This document shows, piece after piece, positions 17,744 through 26,645 of a stretch of DNA of 64,000 nt. Below the pieces are notes generated by a model that did no database searches, was not told where the DNA came from, and saw only the letters and a list, made by a program, of their open reading frames with translations. How positions within the stretch are numbered: position 1 is the first letter of the stretch; each line of letters begins with the position of its first letter. The stretch lies in contig NZ_CP027858.1 in the NCBI RefSeq assembly GCF_005519465.1, forward strand, positions 2,170,001 to 2,234,000, given 5' to 3'. The position numbers and the translations under genes were made by a program. Source of the DNA: Streptomyces clavuligerus. GTDB lineage: Bacteria > Actinomycetota > Actinomycetes > Streptomycetales > Streptomycetaceae.

Positions 17744-20059
17744 TCAGGAGGCTCCCGGGTCCTCGTCCTCGGTGCCGCCGCCCTGCTCTCCCCCACCGGG
17801 CCCCGTCGGCGGGGTGGTGGGGGGCTGGCTGGGCCGGGGCCGCTCGGGGGTCTTGGTCGGCGGCGGCGAGGGCCGCACCGGCGGACGGCCGGTGGCGGGC
17901 GATGTGGGCCGGACCTGCTCCGGACGCTCCTGTTCCGGTTCAGGCCGCTGCTGCTGGCCGTTCCCGTTCTGCTCCCGGGTGGGCTCCGGGCGCTCCGGGC
18001 GCCGCTCCTCCACCGCGGACGGTGAGGGCGACGGCAGGGCGGGGACGGAGGCCGAGGGGCTGGGCGGCGGCGCGACCGGCTCCCGCTCCTTCGTCTCCAG
18101 GTCGAACGCGGCACCGGCGTCGGCGCCGAGCGCCTTCGCGGTGTACGCCTTCCAGATCTCGGCCGGGATGCCGCCCGCGTTGACACGGCCCTGGCCGACG
18201 CTGTCGGTGAGGGTGACCTGCCGGGTGCCGTCGGGCGAGGCGCCCATCAGACCGACGACGGTCGACAGCGTGGGGGTGTAGCCCGCGTACCAGGCGGTGA
18301 TGTTGCTCTCCGAGGTGCCGGTCTTGCCCGCCGCCTCGTAGTCGCCCCTGGCCGCGACGCCGGAGCCCTCCTCGACGACGGAGGTGAGCGCGGAGGTCAC
18401 GGTGTCGGCGCTCTCCCGGCTGATGGCCTGGCCGCCGATGGGGTCCTGGAGCACGGCCTCGCGGACCCGGTGCTCGGCGGACTTCACGATGGTCGGCGTG
18501 ACCTTCTTGCCGTGGTGGGCGAAGGTCGCGTAGACGCCCGCCATGTCCCAGGTGGAGGCGCCCATGGTGCCCAGCGACATCGCGGGCCGCTCCAGGAACG
18601 CCTTGCCGTCGCGCATGCCCAGCGCGAGGGCGGTGTCCTTGGTCTTCTCCGGGGTGACGTCCACGATCATCTGGGCGTAGACCGAGTTGACCGAGCTGTT
18701 GGTGGCCTTCTGGACGGTGATGGGGCCGAAGTCCCGGTCGTTGACGTTCTCGGGTGCGAACGGGGTGTCGCTGCCCTCGACGGGGCGCTTGCTGTCGCCG
18801 TCGTAGATCGTGTCGAGGCCGATCGAGCGGCCGTCCTGGGTGGTCGACCCGTTCTCCAGCGCGGCGGCGAGGACCACCGGCTTGAAGGTGGAGGCGGGCT
18901 GGTAGTCGCGGCGGGTGGCGTTGGACAGCCAGTGCTCGGTGGCGCCGACGCCGCCGTAGAGGGCGACGACCTCACCGGTCTCCGTGTCCACGGAGGTGGC
19001 GCCCGCCTGGATGGCGGCGTGCTTCGGGTTCTTCTCGCGGTCGAGCCGGGACTCCAGCCCGCTGTCGACGGCCTGCTCCAGCGCGGCCTGGCGCTTCTGG
19101 TCGATGCTGAGGGTGATCGTCCAGCCGCCGGCCCGGATGTCCTCCTCGCTGATGCCCTGGTTCTCCAGCTCGGCGTTGGCCGCGTCGACGAGATAGCCGA
19201 CCTGGCCCTCCATACCGGGGGCGGCCTTGGGCGCCTTGGGCACGGCGAACCGCATGTCCGCGCGGGCGGAGGCGTCGAGCCAGCCCTCCTCGACCATGTT
19301 GTCGAGGGTGTACGCCCAGCGCTGCTCGGCCATCCGCTTGCCGGTGTCCGAGGCGATCGCCCAGTCGTACTGGTTGGGGGCCTGGAGCAGGGCCGCGAGA
19401 TAGGCGCCCTGGTCGAGGGTGAGCTTCTCGGCGTCGACGTGGTAGTACGCCTGGGCCGCCGCCTGGATGCCGTAGGCGCCCCGGCCGTAGTAGCTGGTGT
19501 TCATGTACCCGGCGAGGATGTCCTGCTTGCTCTTCTCGCCGTCGACCTTGAGCGCGATCACCAGTTCCTTGAGCTTGCGGCTGAAGGTCTGGTCCTGGTT
19601 GAGGTAGTAGTTCTTGACGTACTGCTGGGTGATGGTCGAGCCGCCCTGCTTGCCCTTGCCGGTGACGGTGTTGAGCAGGCCCCGGGCGGTGCCCTTGAGA
19701 TCGACGCCGGAGTCCTTGAAGAAGCTCTTGTTCTCGGCGGCGACGAAGGCGTACTGGACGTCCCTCGGTATCTTCTCCAGCTCGATGATCTCGCGGTTGA
19801 GCTCCCCGGTGCGGGTCAGGAGGGTGCCGTCGCTGTACCGGTAGACATTGCTCTGGAGTTCGGCCTCGGCGTTGGCCTTGGGCACCGGGGTCATCAGATA
19901 GACGGCGTAGAAGGCGCCCATGCCGAGCAGGCAGACACCCAGGAACGTGCCCAGCAGCTTCTTCCAGGTGAAGAAGCGCCGCAGTCCCTTCGGGCGGGCG
20001 GCCTTCCTGGTCGCCCGCGCCGCGCGCTCCCGCTCCCGTCGCGCATCCGCTCGGCCCAT
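17744..20059 (-). CDS. class A penicillin-binding protein (glycosyltransferase/transpeptidase)
   Basis: A 771-residue bifunctional peptidoglycan synthase. A basic cytoplasmic start (MGRADARRERER) and one membrane anchor (about 30-50) precede the glycosyltransferase domain (about 70-250; catalytic Glu in VAAENKSF, then GGSTITQQYVKNYYL) and the transpeptidase domain with STFK, SVN and KTGTS motifs. The last 110 residues are a Pro/Glu/Arg-rich tail. It polymerises and crosslinks lipid II outside the membrane and is a beta-lactam target. The ATG at 20059 is favoured (GGAGCGGAACGAGCG upstream); 39 in-frame residues further upstream look unlike a PBP start. It is divergent from the SPFH gene. Confidence 0.92.
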   Translation of the reverse strand: MGRADARRERERAARATRKAARPKGLRRFFTWKKLLGTFLGVCLLGMGAFYAVYLMTPVPKANAEAELQSNVYRYSDGTLLTRTGELNREIIELEKIPRDVQYAFVAAENKSFFKDSGVDLKGTARGLLNTVTGKGKQGGSTITQQYVKNYYLNQDQTFSRKLKELVIALKVDGEKSKQDILAGYMNTSYYGRGAYGIQAAAQAYYHVDAEKLTLDQGAYLAALLQAPNQYDWAIASDTGKRMAEQRWAYTLDNMVEEGWLDASARADMRFAVPKAPKAAPGMEGQVGYLVDAANAELENQGISEEDIRAGGWTITLSIDQKRQAALEQAVDSGLESRLDREKNPKHAAIQAGATSVDTETGEVVALYGGVGATEHWLSNATRRDYQPASTFKPVVLAAALENGSTTQDGRSIGLDTIYDGDSKRPVEGSDTPFAPENVNDRDFGPITVQKATNSSVNSVYAQMIVDVTPEKTKDTALALGMRDGKAFLERPAMSLGTMGASTWDMAGVYATFAHHGKKVTPTIVKSAEHRVREAVLQDPIGGQAISRESADTVTSALTSVVEEGSGVAARGDYEAAGKTGTSESNITAWYAGYTPTLSTVVGLMGASPDGTRQVTLTDSVGQGRVNAGGIPAEIWKAYTAKALGADAGAAFDLETKEREPVAPPPSPSASVPALPSPSPSAVEERRPERPEPTREQNGNGQQQRPEPEQERPEQVRPTSPATGRPPVRPSPPPTKTPERPRPSQPPTTPPTGPGGGEQGGGTEDEDPGAS

Positions 20060-20293
20060 CGCTCGTTCCGCTCCGCTCGTCTTTTCCGCTTTTCGGTTGT
20101 CGGGTTGTCGCGTGTCCGGTTCTTCCGATCCGACCCCGACGGCAACTCCGCAAGCTAACACCGACTGCTGTGACAAAAGTCGACTGATCCTGACTTTCCC
20201 GACGTGACAATGAGCACCTTGTCGGCCCGACTCCTCCCCTTACACCGCCCTTCGCCCCTTCTTTCAGGGATGCGCGAACCCCGGCCAACCATT

Positions 20294-20309
20294 AATGTGT
20301 AATCACATT
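20294..20309. promoter_or_regulatory. inverted repeat upstream of the SPFH operon
   Basis: AATGTG-TAAT-CACATT is a perfect 6-bp inverted repeat 41 nt before the SPFH ATG; immediately after it GCTAGCGA occurs twice (20310 and 20321). This is a candidate operator or promoter region. Confidence 0.5.
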
Positions 20310-20350
20310 GCTAGCGAGGAGCTAGCGACCGGACCGCCACGGGGAGCGCG

Positions 20351-21301
20351 ATGACCACCACCAGGACCACCCGGCCGACGGACTCCGCCCGCACCGCGCG
20401 GGGGCCCGCCGCGGAGCCCGCCGTCAGGGAATTCCCCGCCCACAGCATCGGCGGGGGGACGTTTCTGCTGCTCGGGCTCGGCGGACTGGGCCTCGGTGTC
20501 GCCCTGGTCGTCCTCGGGGCGGTCGCCGGTGCCACCGCCGTCAAGGTCGTTCTGATCTTCACCGGGGTGCTGCTGTGCCTCGGCGCCTTCCTCTCCCTGT
20601 GCGGACTCAACAACGTGGCGCCCGGCGAGGCCCGGGTGGTCCAGCTCTTCGGCCGCTACCGGGGCACCATCCGCACCGACGGGCTGCGCTGGGTCAATCC
20701 GCTCACCTCCCGCGAGGCGATCTCCACCCGGGTGCGCAACCACGAGACCGCCGTGCTCAAGGTCAACGACGCCTACGGCAACCCGATCGAGCTGGCCGCC
20801 GTGATCGTCTGGCGGGTGCGGGACACCGCCCAGGCGCTCTTCGAGGTGGACGACTACGAGGAGTTCGTCTCCACCCAGGCCGAGGCCGCCGTGCGGCACA
20901 TCGCGATCGAGTACCCGTACGACGCCCACGACGAGGACGGCCTCTCGCTGCGGGGCAACGCCGAGGAGATCACCGAGAAGCTCGGGGTCGAGCTGCACGC
21001 CCGGATCAGGGCGGCGGGCGTCGAGATCATCGAGTCCCGCTTCACCCACCTCGCGTACGCCCCGGAGATCGCCTCCGCCATGCTCCAGCGCCAGCAGGCG
21101 GGCGCGATGGTCGCGGCCCGGCGGCAGATCGTGGAGGGCGCGGTCGGTATGGTCGAGGAGGCGATCAACCGGATCACCGAGCGCGACCTCGTGGAACTGG
21201 ACCCGGAGCGGAAGGCGGCCATGGTCTCCAATCTGATGGTGGTGCTGTGCGGTGACCGCTCGGCGCAGCCGGTACTCAACACGGGCACGCTCTACCAGTG
21301 A
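20351..21301 (+). CDS. SPFH/Band 7 domain membrane protein
   Basis: A 316-residue stomatin/prohibitin-like protein. It has a cytoplasmic start, two hydrophobic segments (about 36-62 and 64-85), then an SPFH domain (NNVAPGEARVVQLFGRYRGT, GLRWVNPLTSREAIS, NPIELAAVIVWRVRDTAQALFEVDDY) and a C-terminal helical stretch AYAPEIASAMLQRQQAGAMV. Such proteins oligomerise into membrane microdomain scaffolds and often regulate proteases or cell-envelope enzymes. GGGGAG precedes the ATG. Its stop codon overlaps the start of the next gene (GTGA), so the two are translationally coupled. A partner protease gene (NfeD) is not present. Confidence 0.88.
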   Translation: MTTTRTTRPTDSARTARGPAAEPAVREFPAHSIGGGTFLLLGLGGLGLGVALVVLGAVAGATAVKVVLIFTGVLLCLGAFLSLCGLNNVAPGEARVVQLFGRYRGTIRTDGLRWVNPLTSREAISTRVRNHETAVLKVNDAYGNPIELAAVIVWRVRDTAQALFEVDDYEEFVSTQAEAAVRHIAIEYPYDAHDEDGLSLRGNAEEITEKLGVELHARIRAAGVEIIESRFTHLAYAPEIASAMLQRQQAGAMVAARRQIVEGAVGMVEEAINRITERDLVELDPERKAAMVSNLMVVLCGDRSAQPVLNTGTLYQ

Positions 21302-21528
21302 CCCCCCCGCCCCCGCCCGAGCGCAAACAGGTCCTGCTGCGGCTGGACCCGGCGGTGTACGAGGCGCTGGCCCGCTGGGCCTCGGACGAGCTGCGCAGCG
21401 CCAACGCGCAGATCGAGTTCCTGCTGCGGCGGGCGCTGGCGGAGAGCGGACGGCTGCCCTCCGGGGCGGCGCCGATCGCCCGGCGGGGCAGGCCCCCGAA
21501 GCGGCCCGCCCCGCCCGCCGCGGAGTGA
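21298..21528 (+). CDS. ribbon-helix-helix-like small DNA-binding protein
   Basis: A 76-residue basic protein starting with the GTG of a GTGA overlap with the SPFH gene. Residues 9-45 (RKQVLLRLDPAVYEALARWA followed by NAQIEFLLRRALAESG) match the ribbon-helix-helix pattern: a beta strand with alternating residues and two amphipathic helices, as in Arc/CopG/HicB C-termini. The tail is Arg/Pro-rich. No toxin gene adjoins, so a toxin-antitoxin role is not supported. Coupling to the SPFH gene and the inverted repeat upstream suggest it may autoregulate this operon (inference). Confidence 0.75.
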   Translation: MTPPPPPERKQVLLRLDPAVYEALARWASDELRSANAQIEFLLRRALAESGRLPSGAAPIARRGRPPKRPAPPAAE

Positions 21529-21603
21529 GCCGACCCGCCGGGGAGTGAGCCGCAGAACACCTACCCCAGTGCCCCCACCCGCCCCCTCAGCCGTATGCGT
21601 CCC

Positions 21604-21625
21604 ACGTATACACACCACGTACAGT
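21604..21625 (+). promoter_or_regulatory. padR promoter with direct repeats
   Basis: TACAGT at 21620-21625 ends 7 nt before the padR ATG at 21633, consistent with a leaderless message. ACGTA occurs at 21604-21608 and 21617-21621, and the segment CGTATACACACCACGTA has partial symmetry, as expected of a PadR autoregulatory operator. Confidence 0.45.
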
Positions 21626-21632
21626 GCTGGAC

Positions 21633-22208
21633 ATGTCCATCGGTCACACCCTCCTCGCGCTCCTGGAAGCCGGGCCGCGGCACGGATACGACCTCAAGCG
21701 CGCCTTCGACGAACGGTTCGGCCACGATCGCCCGTTGCACTACGGGCAGGTCTACTCGACCATGTCGCGGCTGCTGAAGAACGGTCTGGTCGAGGTGGAC
21801 GGGGTGGAGCCCGGAGGGGGGCCCGAGCGCAAGCGGTACGCCATCACCGCGTCCGGGATCACCGATGTCTCCCGCTGGCTGGCCCAGCCGGAGAAACCGG
21901 AGCCGTATCTTCAGTCGACGCTCTACACCAAGGTGGTCCTGGCGCTGCTGACCGGGCGGGGCGCGGCCGAACTGCTGGACCGGCAGCGGGCCGAGCATCT
22001 GCGGCTGATGCGCATCCTCACCGACCGCAAGCGCCAGGGCGACCTGGCCGACCAGCTCATCTGCGATCACGCCCTGTGTCATCTGGAGGCCGACCTGCGC
22101 TGGCTGGAGCTGACCTCCGCCCGGCTCGACCGGCTCGCCCGGACGATCGGCGCACCCGCGCAGCCGGGGCGGCGCTCCGTTCCGTCCCAGGAGGCGCCGT
22201 CCGTATGA
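21633..22208 (+). CDS. PadR-family transcriptional regulator
   Basis: A 191-residue regulator with an N-terminal PadR winged helix (MSIGHTLLALLEAGPRHGYD, then HYGQVYSTMSRLLKNGLVEVDG and KRYAITASG) and a C-terminal helical dimerisation domain of the vinculin-like type (to about 170). PadR proteins usually repress an adjacent efflux system and are released by its substrate. The ATG at 21633 gives the canonical start; the in-frame GTG at 21624 falls inside the promoter box. Its stop overlaps the ATP-binding protein gene (ATGA), making a three-gene operon with the ABC exporter. Confidence 0.9.
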   Translation: MSIGHTLLALLEAGPRHGYDLKRAFDERFGHDRPLHYGQVYSTMSRLLKNGLVEVDGVEPGGGPERKRYAITASGITDVSRWLAQPEKPEPYLQSTLYTKVVLALLTGRGAAELLDRQRAEHLRLMRILTDRKRQGDLADQLICDHALCHLEADLRWLELTSARLDRLARTIGAPAQPGRRSVPSQEAPSV

Positions 22209-22891
22209 TCCCCGCGGGCTCCCTTCTCTTCGCCGAGAACCTGCACAAGGGCTTCGGCCGCACCACCGCCCTCGACGGGGCCGCCTTCTCCATCCACCCC
22301 GGCGAGGTCGTCGCCGTCCTCGGCCCCTCGGGCTCCGGCAAGTCGACCCTGCTGCACTGTCTCGCCGGGATCGTCGCCCCGGACTCGGGCACCGTCCACT
22401 ACGACGGCCGGGAGCTGACCGCCCTGCCCGACCGGGAGCGGAGCGCGCTGCGCCGCACCGAGTTCGGCTTCGTCTTCCAGTTCGGCCAGCTCGTGCCCGA
22501 GCTGAGCTGCACCGAGAACGTGGCGCTGCCGCTGCGGCTCGCCGGGGTCAGGCGCCGGGCCGCCGAGCGCACCGCCCGGGAGTGGCTGGAGCGCCTGGAG
22601 GTCGCGGACATCGGCGGCCACCGCCCCGGCGAGGTCTCCGGCGGCCAGGGCCAGCGGGTCGCGGTCGCCCGCGCGCTGGTCACCTCCCCCCGGGTGGTCT
22701 TCGCCGACGAGCCCACCGGCGCGCTCGACTCGTACAGCGGTGAACGGGTGATGGAGCTGCTCACCGACGCCGCGCGCGCCCTGAACACCGCCGTCGTCCT
22801 CGTCACCCACGAGGCCCGGGTGGCCGCGTACTCGGACCGCGAGATCGTGGTGCGGGACGGCCGCACCCGCGACCCGGACCTGGCGCTGTGA
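22205..22891 (+). CDS. ABC transporter ATP-binding protein (MacB/LolD type)
   Basis: A 228-residue ATPase with Walker A GPSGSGKSTLLHCLAG (about 41), Q-loop FVFQFGQLVPELS, signature SGGQGQRVAVARAL, Walker B VVFADEPTGALD and the H-loop LVTHE. This subgroup couples to FtsX-like permeases that export lipids, peptides or antibiotics. Note that the signature is SGGQGQ rather than SGGQQQ. It overlaps padR by 4 nt (ATGA) and the permease by 4 nt (GTGA). Confidence 0.93.
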   Translation: MIPAGSLLFAENLHKGFGRTTALDGAAFSIHPGEVVAVLGPSGSGKSTLLHCLAGIVAPDSGTVHYDGRELTALPDRERSALRRTEFGFVFQFGQLVPELSCTENVALPLRLAGVRRRAAERTAREWLERLEVADIGGHRPGEVSGGQGQRVAVARALVTSPRVVFADEPTGALDSYSGERVMELLTDAARALNTAVVLVTHEARVAAYSDREIVVRDGRTRDPDLAL

Positions 22892-25296
22892 CCCTGCCGG
22901 GGGTGCGGCGCCCGGCGGTCCGCGGCCGGGCCCGCCGCTGGTCGCAGGAGTTGGTGCTCGGGTTCCGCTTCGGTGCCCTGGGCGGGCGCGAGAGCTGGAT
23001 GCGCAATGTCCTGACCGCCGTCGGTGTCGGCCTCGGGGTCGCGCTGCTGCTGATAGCGGCCTCGTTGCCGCAGATCATGAGCGAGCGCGACCAGCGGACG
23101 AACAACCGCCTCCCGCACGCCTTTCTGCTGAGCGAGCCCGCCCGGCCCACCGCGACCTCGGTGGTGACGGCGGACATCTCCACCGAGTTCCGCTCGGAGA
23201 CCGTCACCGGGGAGGTGCTGCGCGCGGACGGGGACCGGCCGAAGCTGCCCCCGGGGGTGGACGCGCTGCCCCGCCCCGGCGAGATGGTGGTCTCCCCCGC
23301 GCTCGAACGGCTGCTCGGCTCGCCCGAGGGGGAGCCGCTGGCCGAGCGGCTGGGGCGGCACATCAGCGGCACCATCGGTCCCGCGGGCCTCCTCGACCCG
23401 GGCGAGCTGCTCTTCTACGCGGGCAGCGACACGCTGAGCGCGGACGTCGAAGGCTTCCGCACCGACGGCTTCGGCTATACCGGGGAGGGTTTCGACAGCG
23501 GCTCGGTCGACCCCGTGCTCACCGTGCTCGCCACCTTGATCACGGTGGTGCTGCTGGTGCCCGTCGCGGTCTTCATCGCCACCGCCCTGCGGTGCGGCGG
23601 CGACCGCCGGGACCGCAGGCTCGCGGCGCTGCGGCTGGTGGGGGCGGACATCCGGGCGGTCCGCCGGATCGCGGCGGGCGAGGCCCTGTTCGCCTCCCTG
23701 CTGGGGCTGGTGACGGGCTTCGCCTTCTTCGCCCTCGCCCGGCTGTTCGCGGGGTCGGTCCGGATCTGGGGGCTGAGCGCCTTCCCCTCCGACGTCGTCC
23801 CGGTGCCCTGGCTCGCGGCGCTGATCGCCGGTGCGGTCCCGACGGTGTCCGTCCTGCTGACGCTGTTCGCCCTGCGCTCGGTGGTGATCGAGCCGCTGGG
23901 GGTCGTCCGGGGCTCCCGGACCCGGCCGCGCCGACTGTGGTGGCGGCTGCTGATGCCCGCCACCGGGGTCGCGGTCCTGCTGCTCGCGGACCCGATCCAG
24001 CGGAAGGCGGGCAGCGAGCAGACCTATCCGGTGCCGCTCGCGGTGGGCGCGATCCTGGTGCTCCTCGGGGTGACGGCGCTCTTCCCCTGGCTGGTCGGCG
24101 CGGTGGTGGGACGGCTGCGCGGCGGCCCGCTGCCCTGGCAGCTCGCCGTGCGCGCGCTCCAGCTCCGCAGCGGGACGGCGACCCGGTCGGTCAGCGGGAT
24201 CATGGTCGCCGTCTCGGGGGCGATCGCGCTCCAGATGGTGTTCGCGGGGATGCACGAGGACTTCAAACGGGTCACCGGTGTCCACCCGGCCTGGGGCCTG
24301 ATGGATGTGACGCTGACGAACGCGGCGGCGAAGCCGGTCGAGCCGATGGCCCGCGCGCTCCGGGAGACCCGGGGGGTGAGCGACGTCCTGCCGATGGTCA
24401 CGTCCTCCGCGCGGCCCCCGAGCCTGCCCCCGACCGGCGACGAGCCGCCCCCGAGCGCCTCGCTGACCGTCGCCGACTGCCCCGTCCTGCGCAAACTGGC
24501 CCGGATCCGCTCCTGCGAGGACGGCGACACCTTTGTCGTCCACTCCTCCGACAGCTGGGGCAACGACTGGGTGAGGAGGACCGCGCGCAAGGGCGAGGAG
24601 ATCGTCGTCGACTCCCGCCACGGCCCCCCGCCGGACTCCGTCCCCGAGGGCGGCTTCCGCTGGACCCTGCCCGAGGACTCCCCGACCGTCACCGCCCGCC
24701 GGGACTTCGCGGGCTGGGAGTACGACGGCATCTACGCGACGCCGGGGGCGCTCGACCCCGGACGGCTGCGCCACAGCGCGGCCCGGGCGGTCGTCACCCT
24801 CGACGAGAGCGTCCCCGACGCCGAGGACCGCGTCCGCAACACCGCCGCCCGGCTCGATCCGGTGGCCCACATATGGAGCATCCACACGCCCGAGCGGGAC
24901 CGGAAGTACGCGAGCATCCACACCGGGCTGCTCGCGGGCGCGACGGGGACGATGGTCCTGATCGCGGCGACGATGGTGATCACCCAGATCGAGCAGTTGC
25001 GGGAGCGCCGCCGGCTGCTGTCCACGCTGCTCGCCTTCGGCACCCGCAGATCCACGCTCGCCTGGTCGCAACTGTGGCAGACGGCGCTGCCGGTGGTCCT
25101 GGGCACGGCGGTGGCCACGGCGGGCGGTCTGGTCCTCGGGGCGGTGATGCTCCGGCTGATCGCCAAACCCCTCCCCGACTGGCGGCTCTTCCTGCCGGTG
25201 GCGGGGACGGGGACGATGGTGATCCTGCTGGTGACGCTGGTGAGCCTGCCGACGCTGTGGCGGATGACGCGGACGGACGGGCTGCGCACCGAGTAG
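22888..25296 (+). CDS. FtsX-like ABC transporter permease
   Basis: An 802-residue permease with two FtsX halves. It has a first transmembrane helix at about 40-60 (VLTAVGVGLGVALLLIAAS), an extracellular domain of about 150 residues, three helices (about 208-330) and further helices around 350-420. A second extracellular domain with a CPVLRKLARIRSCEDGD cysteine pair (residues 531 and 542 approximately) follows, then the C-terminal helices (about 670-790). With the upstream ATPase it forms an exporter or a mechanotransmission machine, probably controlled by PadR. The cargo is unknown. The start is GTG in a GTGA overlap. Confidence 0.9.
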   Translation: MTLPGVRRPAVRGRARRWSQELVLGFRFGALGGRESWMRNVLTAVGVGLGVALLLIAASLPQIMSERDQRTNNRLPHAFLLSEPARPTATSVVTADISTEFRSETVTGEVLRADGDRPKLPPGVDALPRPGEMVVSPALERLLGSPEGEPLAERLGRHISGTIGPAGLLDPGELLFYAGSDTLSADVEGFRTDGFGYTGEGFDSGSVDPVLTVLATLITVVLLVPVAVFIATALRCGGDRRDRRLAALRLVGADIRAVRRIAAGEALFASLLGLVTGFAFFALARLFAGSVRIWGLSAFPSDVVPVPWLAALIAGAVPTVSVLLTLFALRSVVIEPLGVVRGSRTRPRRLWWRLLMPATGVAVLLLADPIQRKAGSEQTYPVPLAVGAILVLLGVTALFPWLVGAVVGRLRGGPLPWQLAVRALQLRSGTATRSVSGIMVAVSGAIALQMVFAGMHEDFKRVTGVHPAWGLMDVTLTNAAAKPVEPMARALRETRGVSDVLPMVTSSARPPSLPPTGDEPPPSASLTVADCPVLRKLARIRSCEDGDTFVVHSSDSWGNDWVRRTARKGEEIVVDSRHGPPPDSVPEGGFRWTLPEDSPTVTARRDFAGWEYDGIYATPGALDPGRLRHSAARAVVTLDESVPDAEDRVRNTAARLDPVAHIWSIHTPERDRKYASIHTGLLAGATGTMVLIAATMVITQIEQLRERRRLLSTLLAFGTRRSTLAWSQLWQTALPVVLGTAVATAGGLVLGAVMLRLIAKPLPDWRLFLPVAGTGTMVILLVTLVSLPTLWRMTRTDGLRTE

Positions 25297-25437
25297 CCGT
25301 GCGGGCGGTGTGCGGGGCCCGGGGCCGGTGTGACCTGCCGGGCCGTCCGGTGCGGCGGTCCCGGGGCCGCCGGTGCCGCGGTCCCGGGGCCGTTGTGCGC
25401 CCCGGGCCCGGACGCGTCCGGGCGTCCGGCGTCCGTG

Positions 25438-26379
25438 TCACTCCGCGATGCGTACCGGCAGTGGCCGCAGCGCCCCGCGCAGCGCGGTCGCGAACTCCTC
25501 GAACTCACTGAGACGGGCGGCGCCCGTCCGCATGGCCAGGGCGATCCTGCGGGCCGGAGCGGGCTCGGCGAAGTACCCGGTCTGGAGGCCGCCCCGGCCG
25601 GTCTCCACCTCGACGGCGGTGCGCGGCAGCAGCGTCACCCCGAGCCCGCCCGCCACGAGCTGCACCAGGGTGGGCAGCCCGGCCGCGGTGGTGGTGACGG
25701 GCGTGCCGTCCTCGCGCCCGGCCTCACGGCAGATGTCGAGGGCCTGATCGCGCAGGCAGTGGCCCTCGTCGAGCAGCAGCAGCGGGAGTTCCCGCAGCGC
25801 CTCGCGAGGCAGGTCCGCCCGCCCGCCGAGCCAGTGGTCGCCCGGGGTGACCAGCACGAAGTCCTCGTCGAACAGCGGCAGCTCGGTCACCCCCGGGACA
25901 CCGAGCGGCACGGCGAGCAGCAGCAGGTCGAGCCGTCCGGTGGTGAGCCCGTCCAGGAGGGACGCGGTCTGCTCCTCGTGCACCTGGAGATCGAGGTCGG
26001 GGTAGGTGTCGTGGACGAGCCGCAGCACCGTGGGCAGCAGATAGGGGGCGACGGTGGGGATGACCCCGAAGCGGAGCACCCCGGTGAAGGGGGCCCGGAC
26101 CGCCTCGGCCTCCTCCATCAGCGCGCCGACGGCGTCGAGCACGGTCCTGGCGCGGACGGCGAGCCGCTCCCCGGCGGGGGAGAGCAGCACCTTGCGGGTG
26201 GTGCGTTCGAGGAGCTGCACCCCGAGGACGTCCTCCAGCGCGGAGACCGCCCCGGAGAGCGCGGGCTGGCTCATGCCGATGGCCGCCGCCGCGTCCCGGA
26301 AGTGCAAATGCTCCGCGACGGCGGTGAACGCTCGCAACTGGGCGATACTGGGCTGTTTCACCCGGTGCGCCTGGCTCAT
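25438..26379 (-). CDS. oxyR: peroxide-sensing LysR-type activator OxyR
   Basis: A 313-residue LysR-type regulator. The winged helix is at about 10-68 (SIAQLRAFTAVAEHLHFRDA, then SQPALSGAVSALEDVLGVQL), and the substrate-binding-type domain contains GHCLRDQALDIC (near residue 206), whose two cysteines correspond to the redox-active pair of E. coli OxyR. Peroxide forms the disulfide and switches on ahpCD. The ATG at 26379 gives the canonical LysR start; about 35 in-frame residues upstream are not conserved. It is divergent from ahpCD with 266 bp between, the classic arrangement in streptomycetes. Confidence 0.93.
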   Translation of the reverse strand: MSQAHRVKQPSIAQLRAFTAVAEHLHFRDAAAAIGMSQPALSGAVSALEDVLGVQLLERTTRKVLLSPAGERLAVRARTVLDAVGALMEEAEAVRAPFTGVLRFGVIPTVAPYLLPTVLRLVHDTYPDLDLQVHEEQTASLLDGLTTGRLDLLLLAVPLGVPGVTELPLFDEDFVLVTPGDHWLGGRADLPREALRELPLLLLDEGHCLRDQALDICREAGREDGTPVTTTAAGLPTLVQLVAGGLGVTLLPRTAVEVETGRGGLQTGYFAEPAPARRIALAMRTGAARLSEFEEFATALRGALRPLPVRIAE

Positions 26380-26540
26380 GGCCGGTCCCTCTCTCTTCGC
26401 CCCTCGTCGTCCCGCGTGTCCACTCCGTGGCCCGATTCCCCGGGTGACCCCTCTGTCTGGAATCATCGCGGGCGGGATCGGCATGGCGCGGGAACACCCC
26501 CATGGCCTCCTCGCCGAGGGTACTGCCCCGGGGGCGCGAT

Positions 26541-26601
26541 TGATCGGCCACCCTGATCACAGTGAGCTGATTGATCGATTTCACCACTGATCGCAGATAT
26601 G
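26541..26601 (+). promoter_or_regulatory. ahpC promoter and candidate OxyR binding region
   Basis: TGATC occurs four times (26541, 26554, 26572, 26588) in an AT-richer patch between oxyR and ahpC. TTGATC at 26571-26576 and AGATAT at 26595-26600 form a promoter with an 18-nt spacer. Repeated half-sites overlapping the -35 fit an activator such as OxyR; this is inference from position. Confidence 0.5.
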
Positions 26602-26645
26602 ACAGGGTGCAGGTGTCCAACCCCTTATCACCCTGGAGTATCACC

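Noticed and set aside
17744..20059. Loss of the glycosyltransferase motif in the class A PBP (ENKSF instead of EDRxF)
   Set aside because: The catalytic Glu and the GGSTITQQ motif are intact, and ENxxF variants are common in actinobacterial class A PBPs as I recall.
21298..21528. Toxin-antitoxin module
   Set aside because: No toxin-like gene lies next to the ribbon-helix-helix protein; its partner is an SPFH membrane protein.
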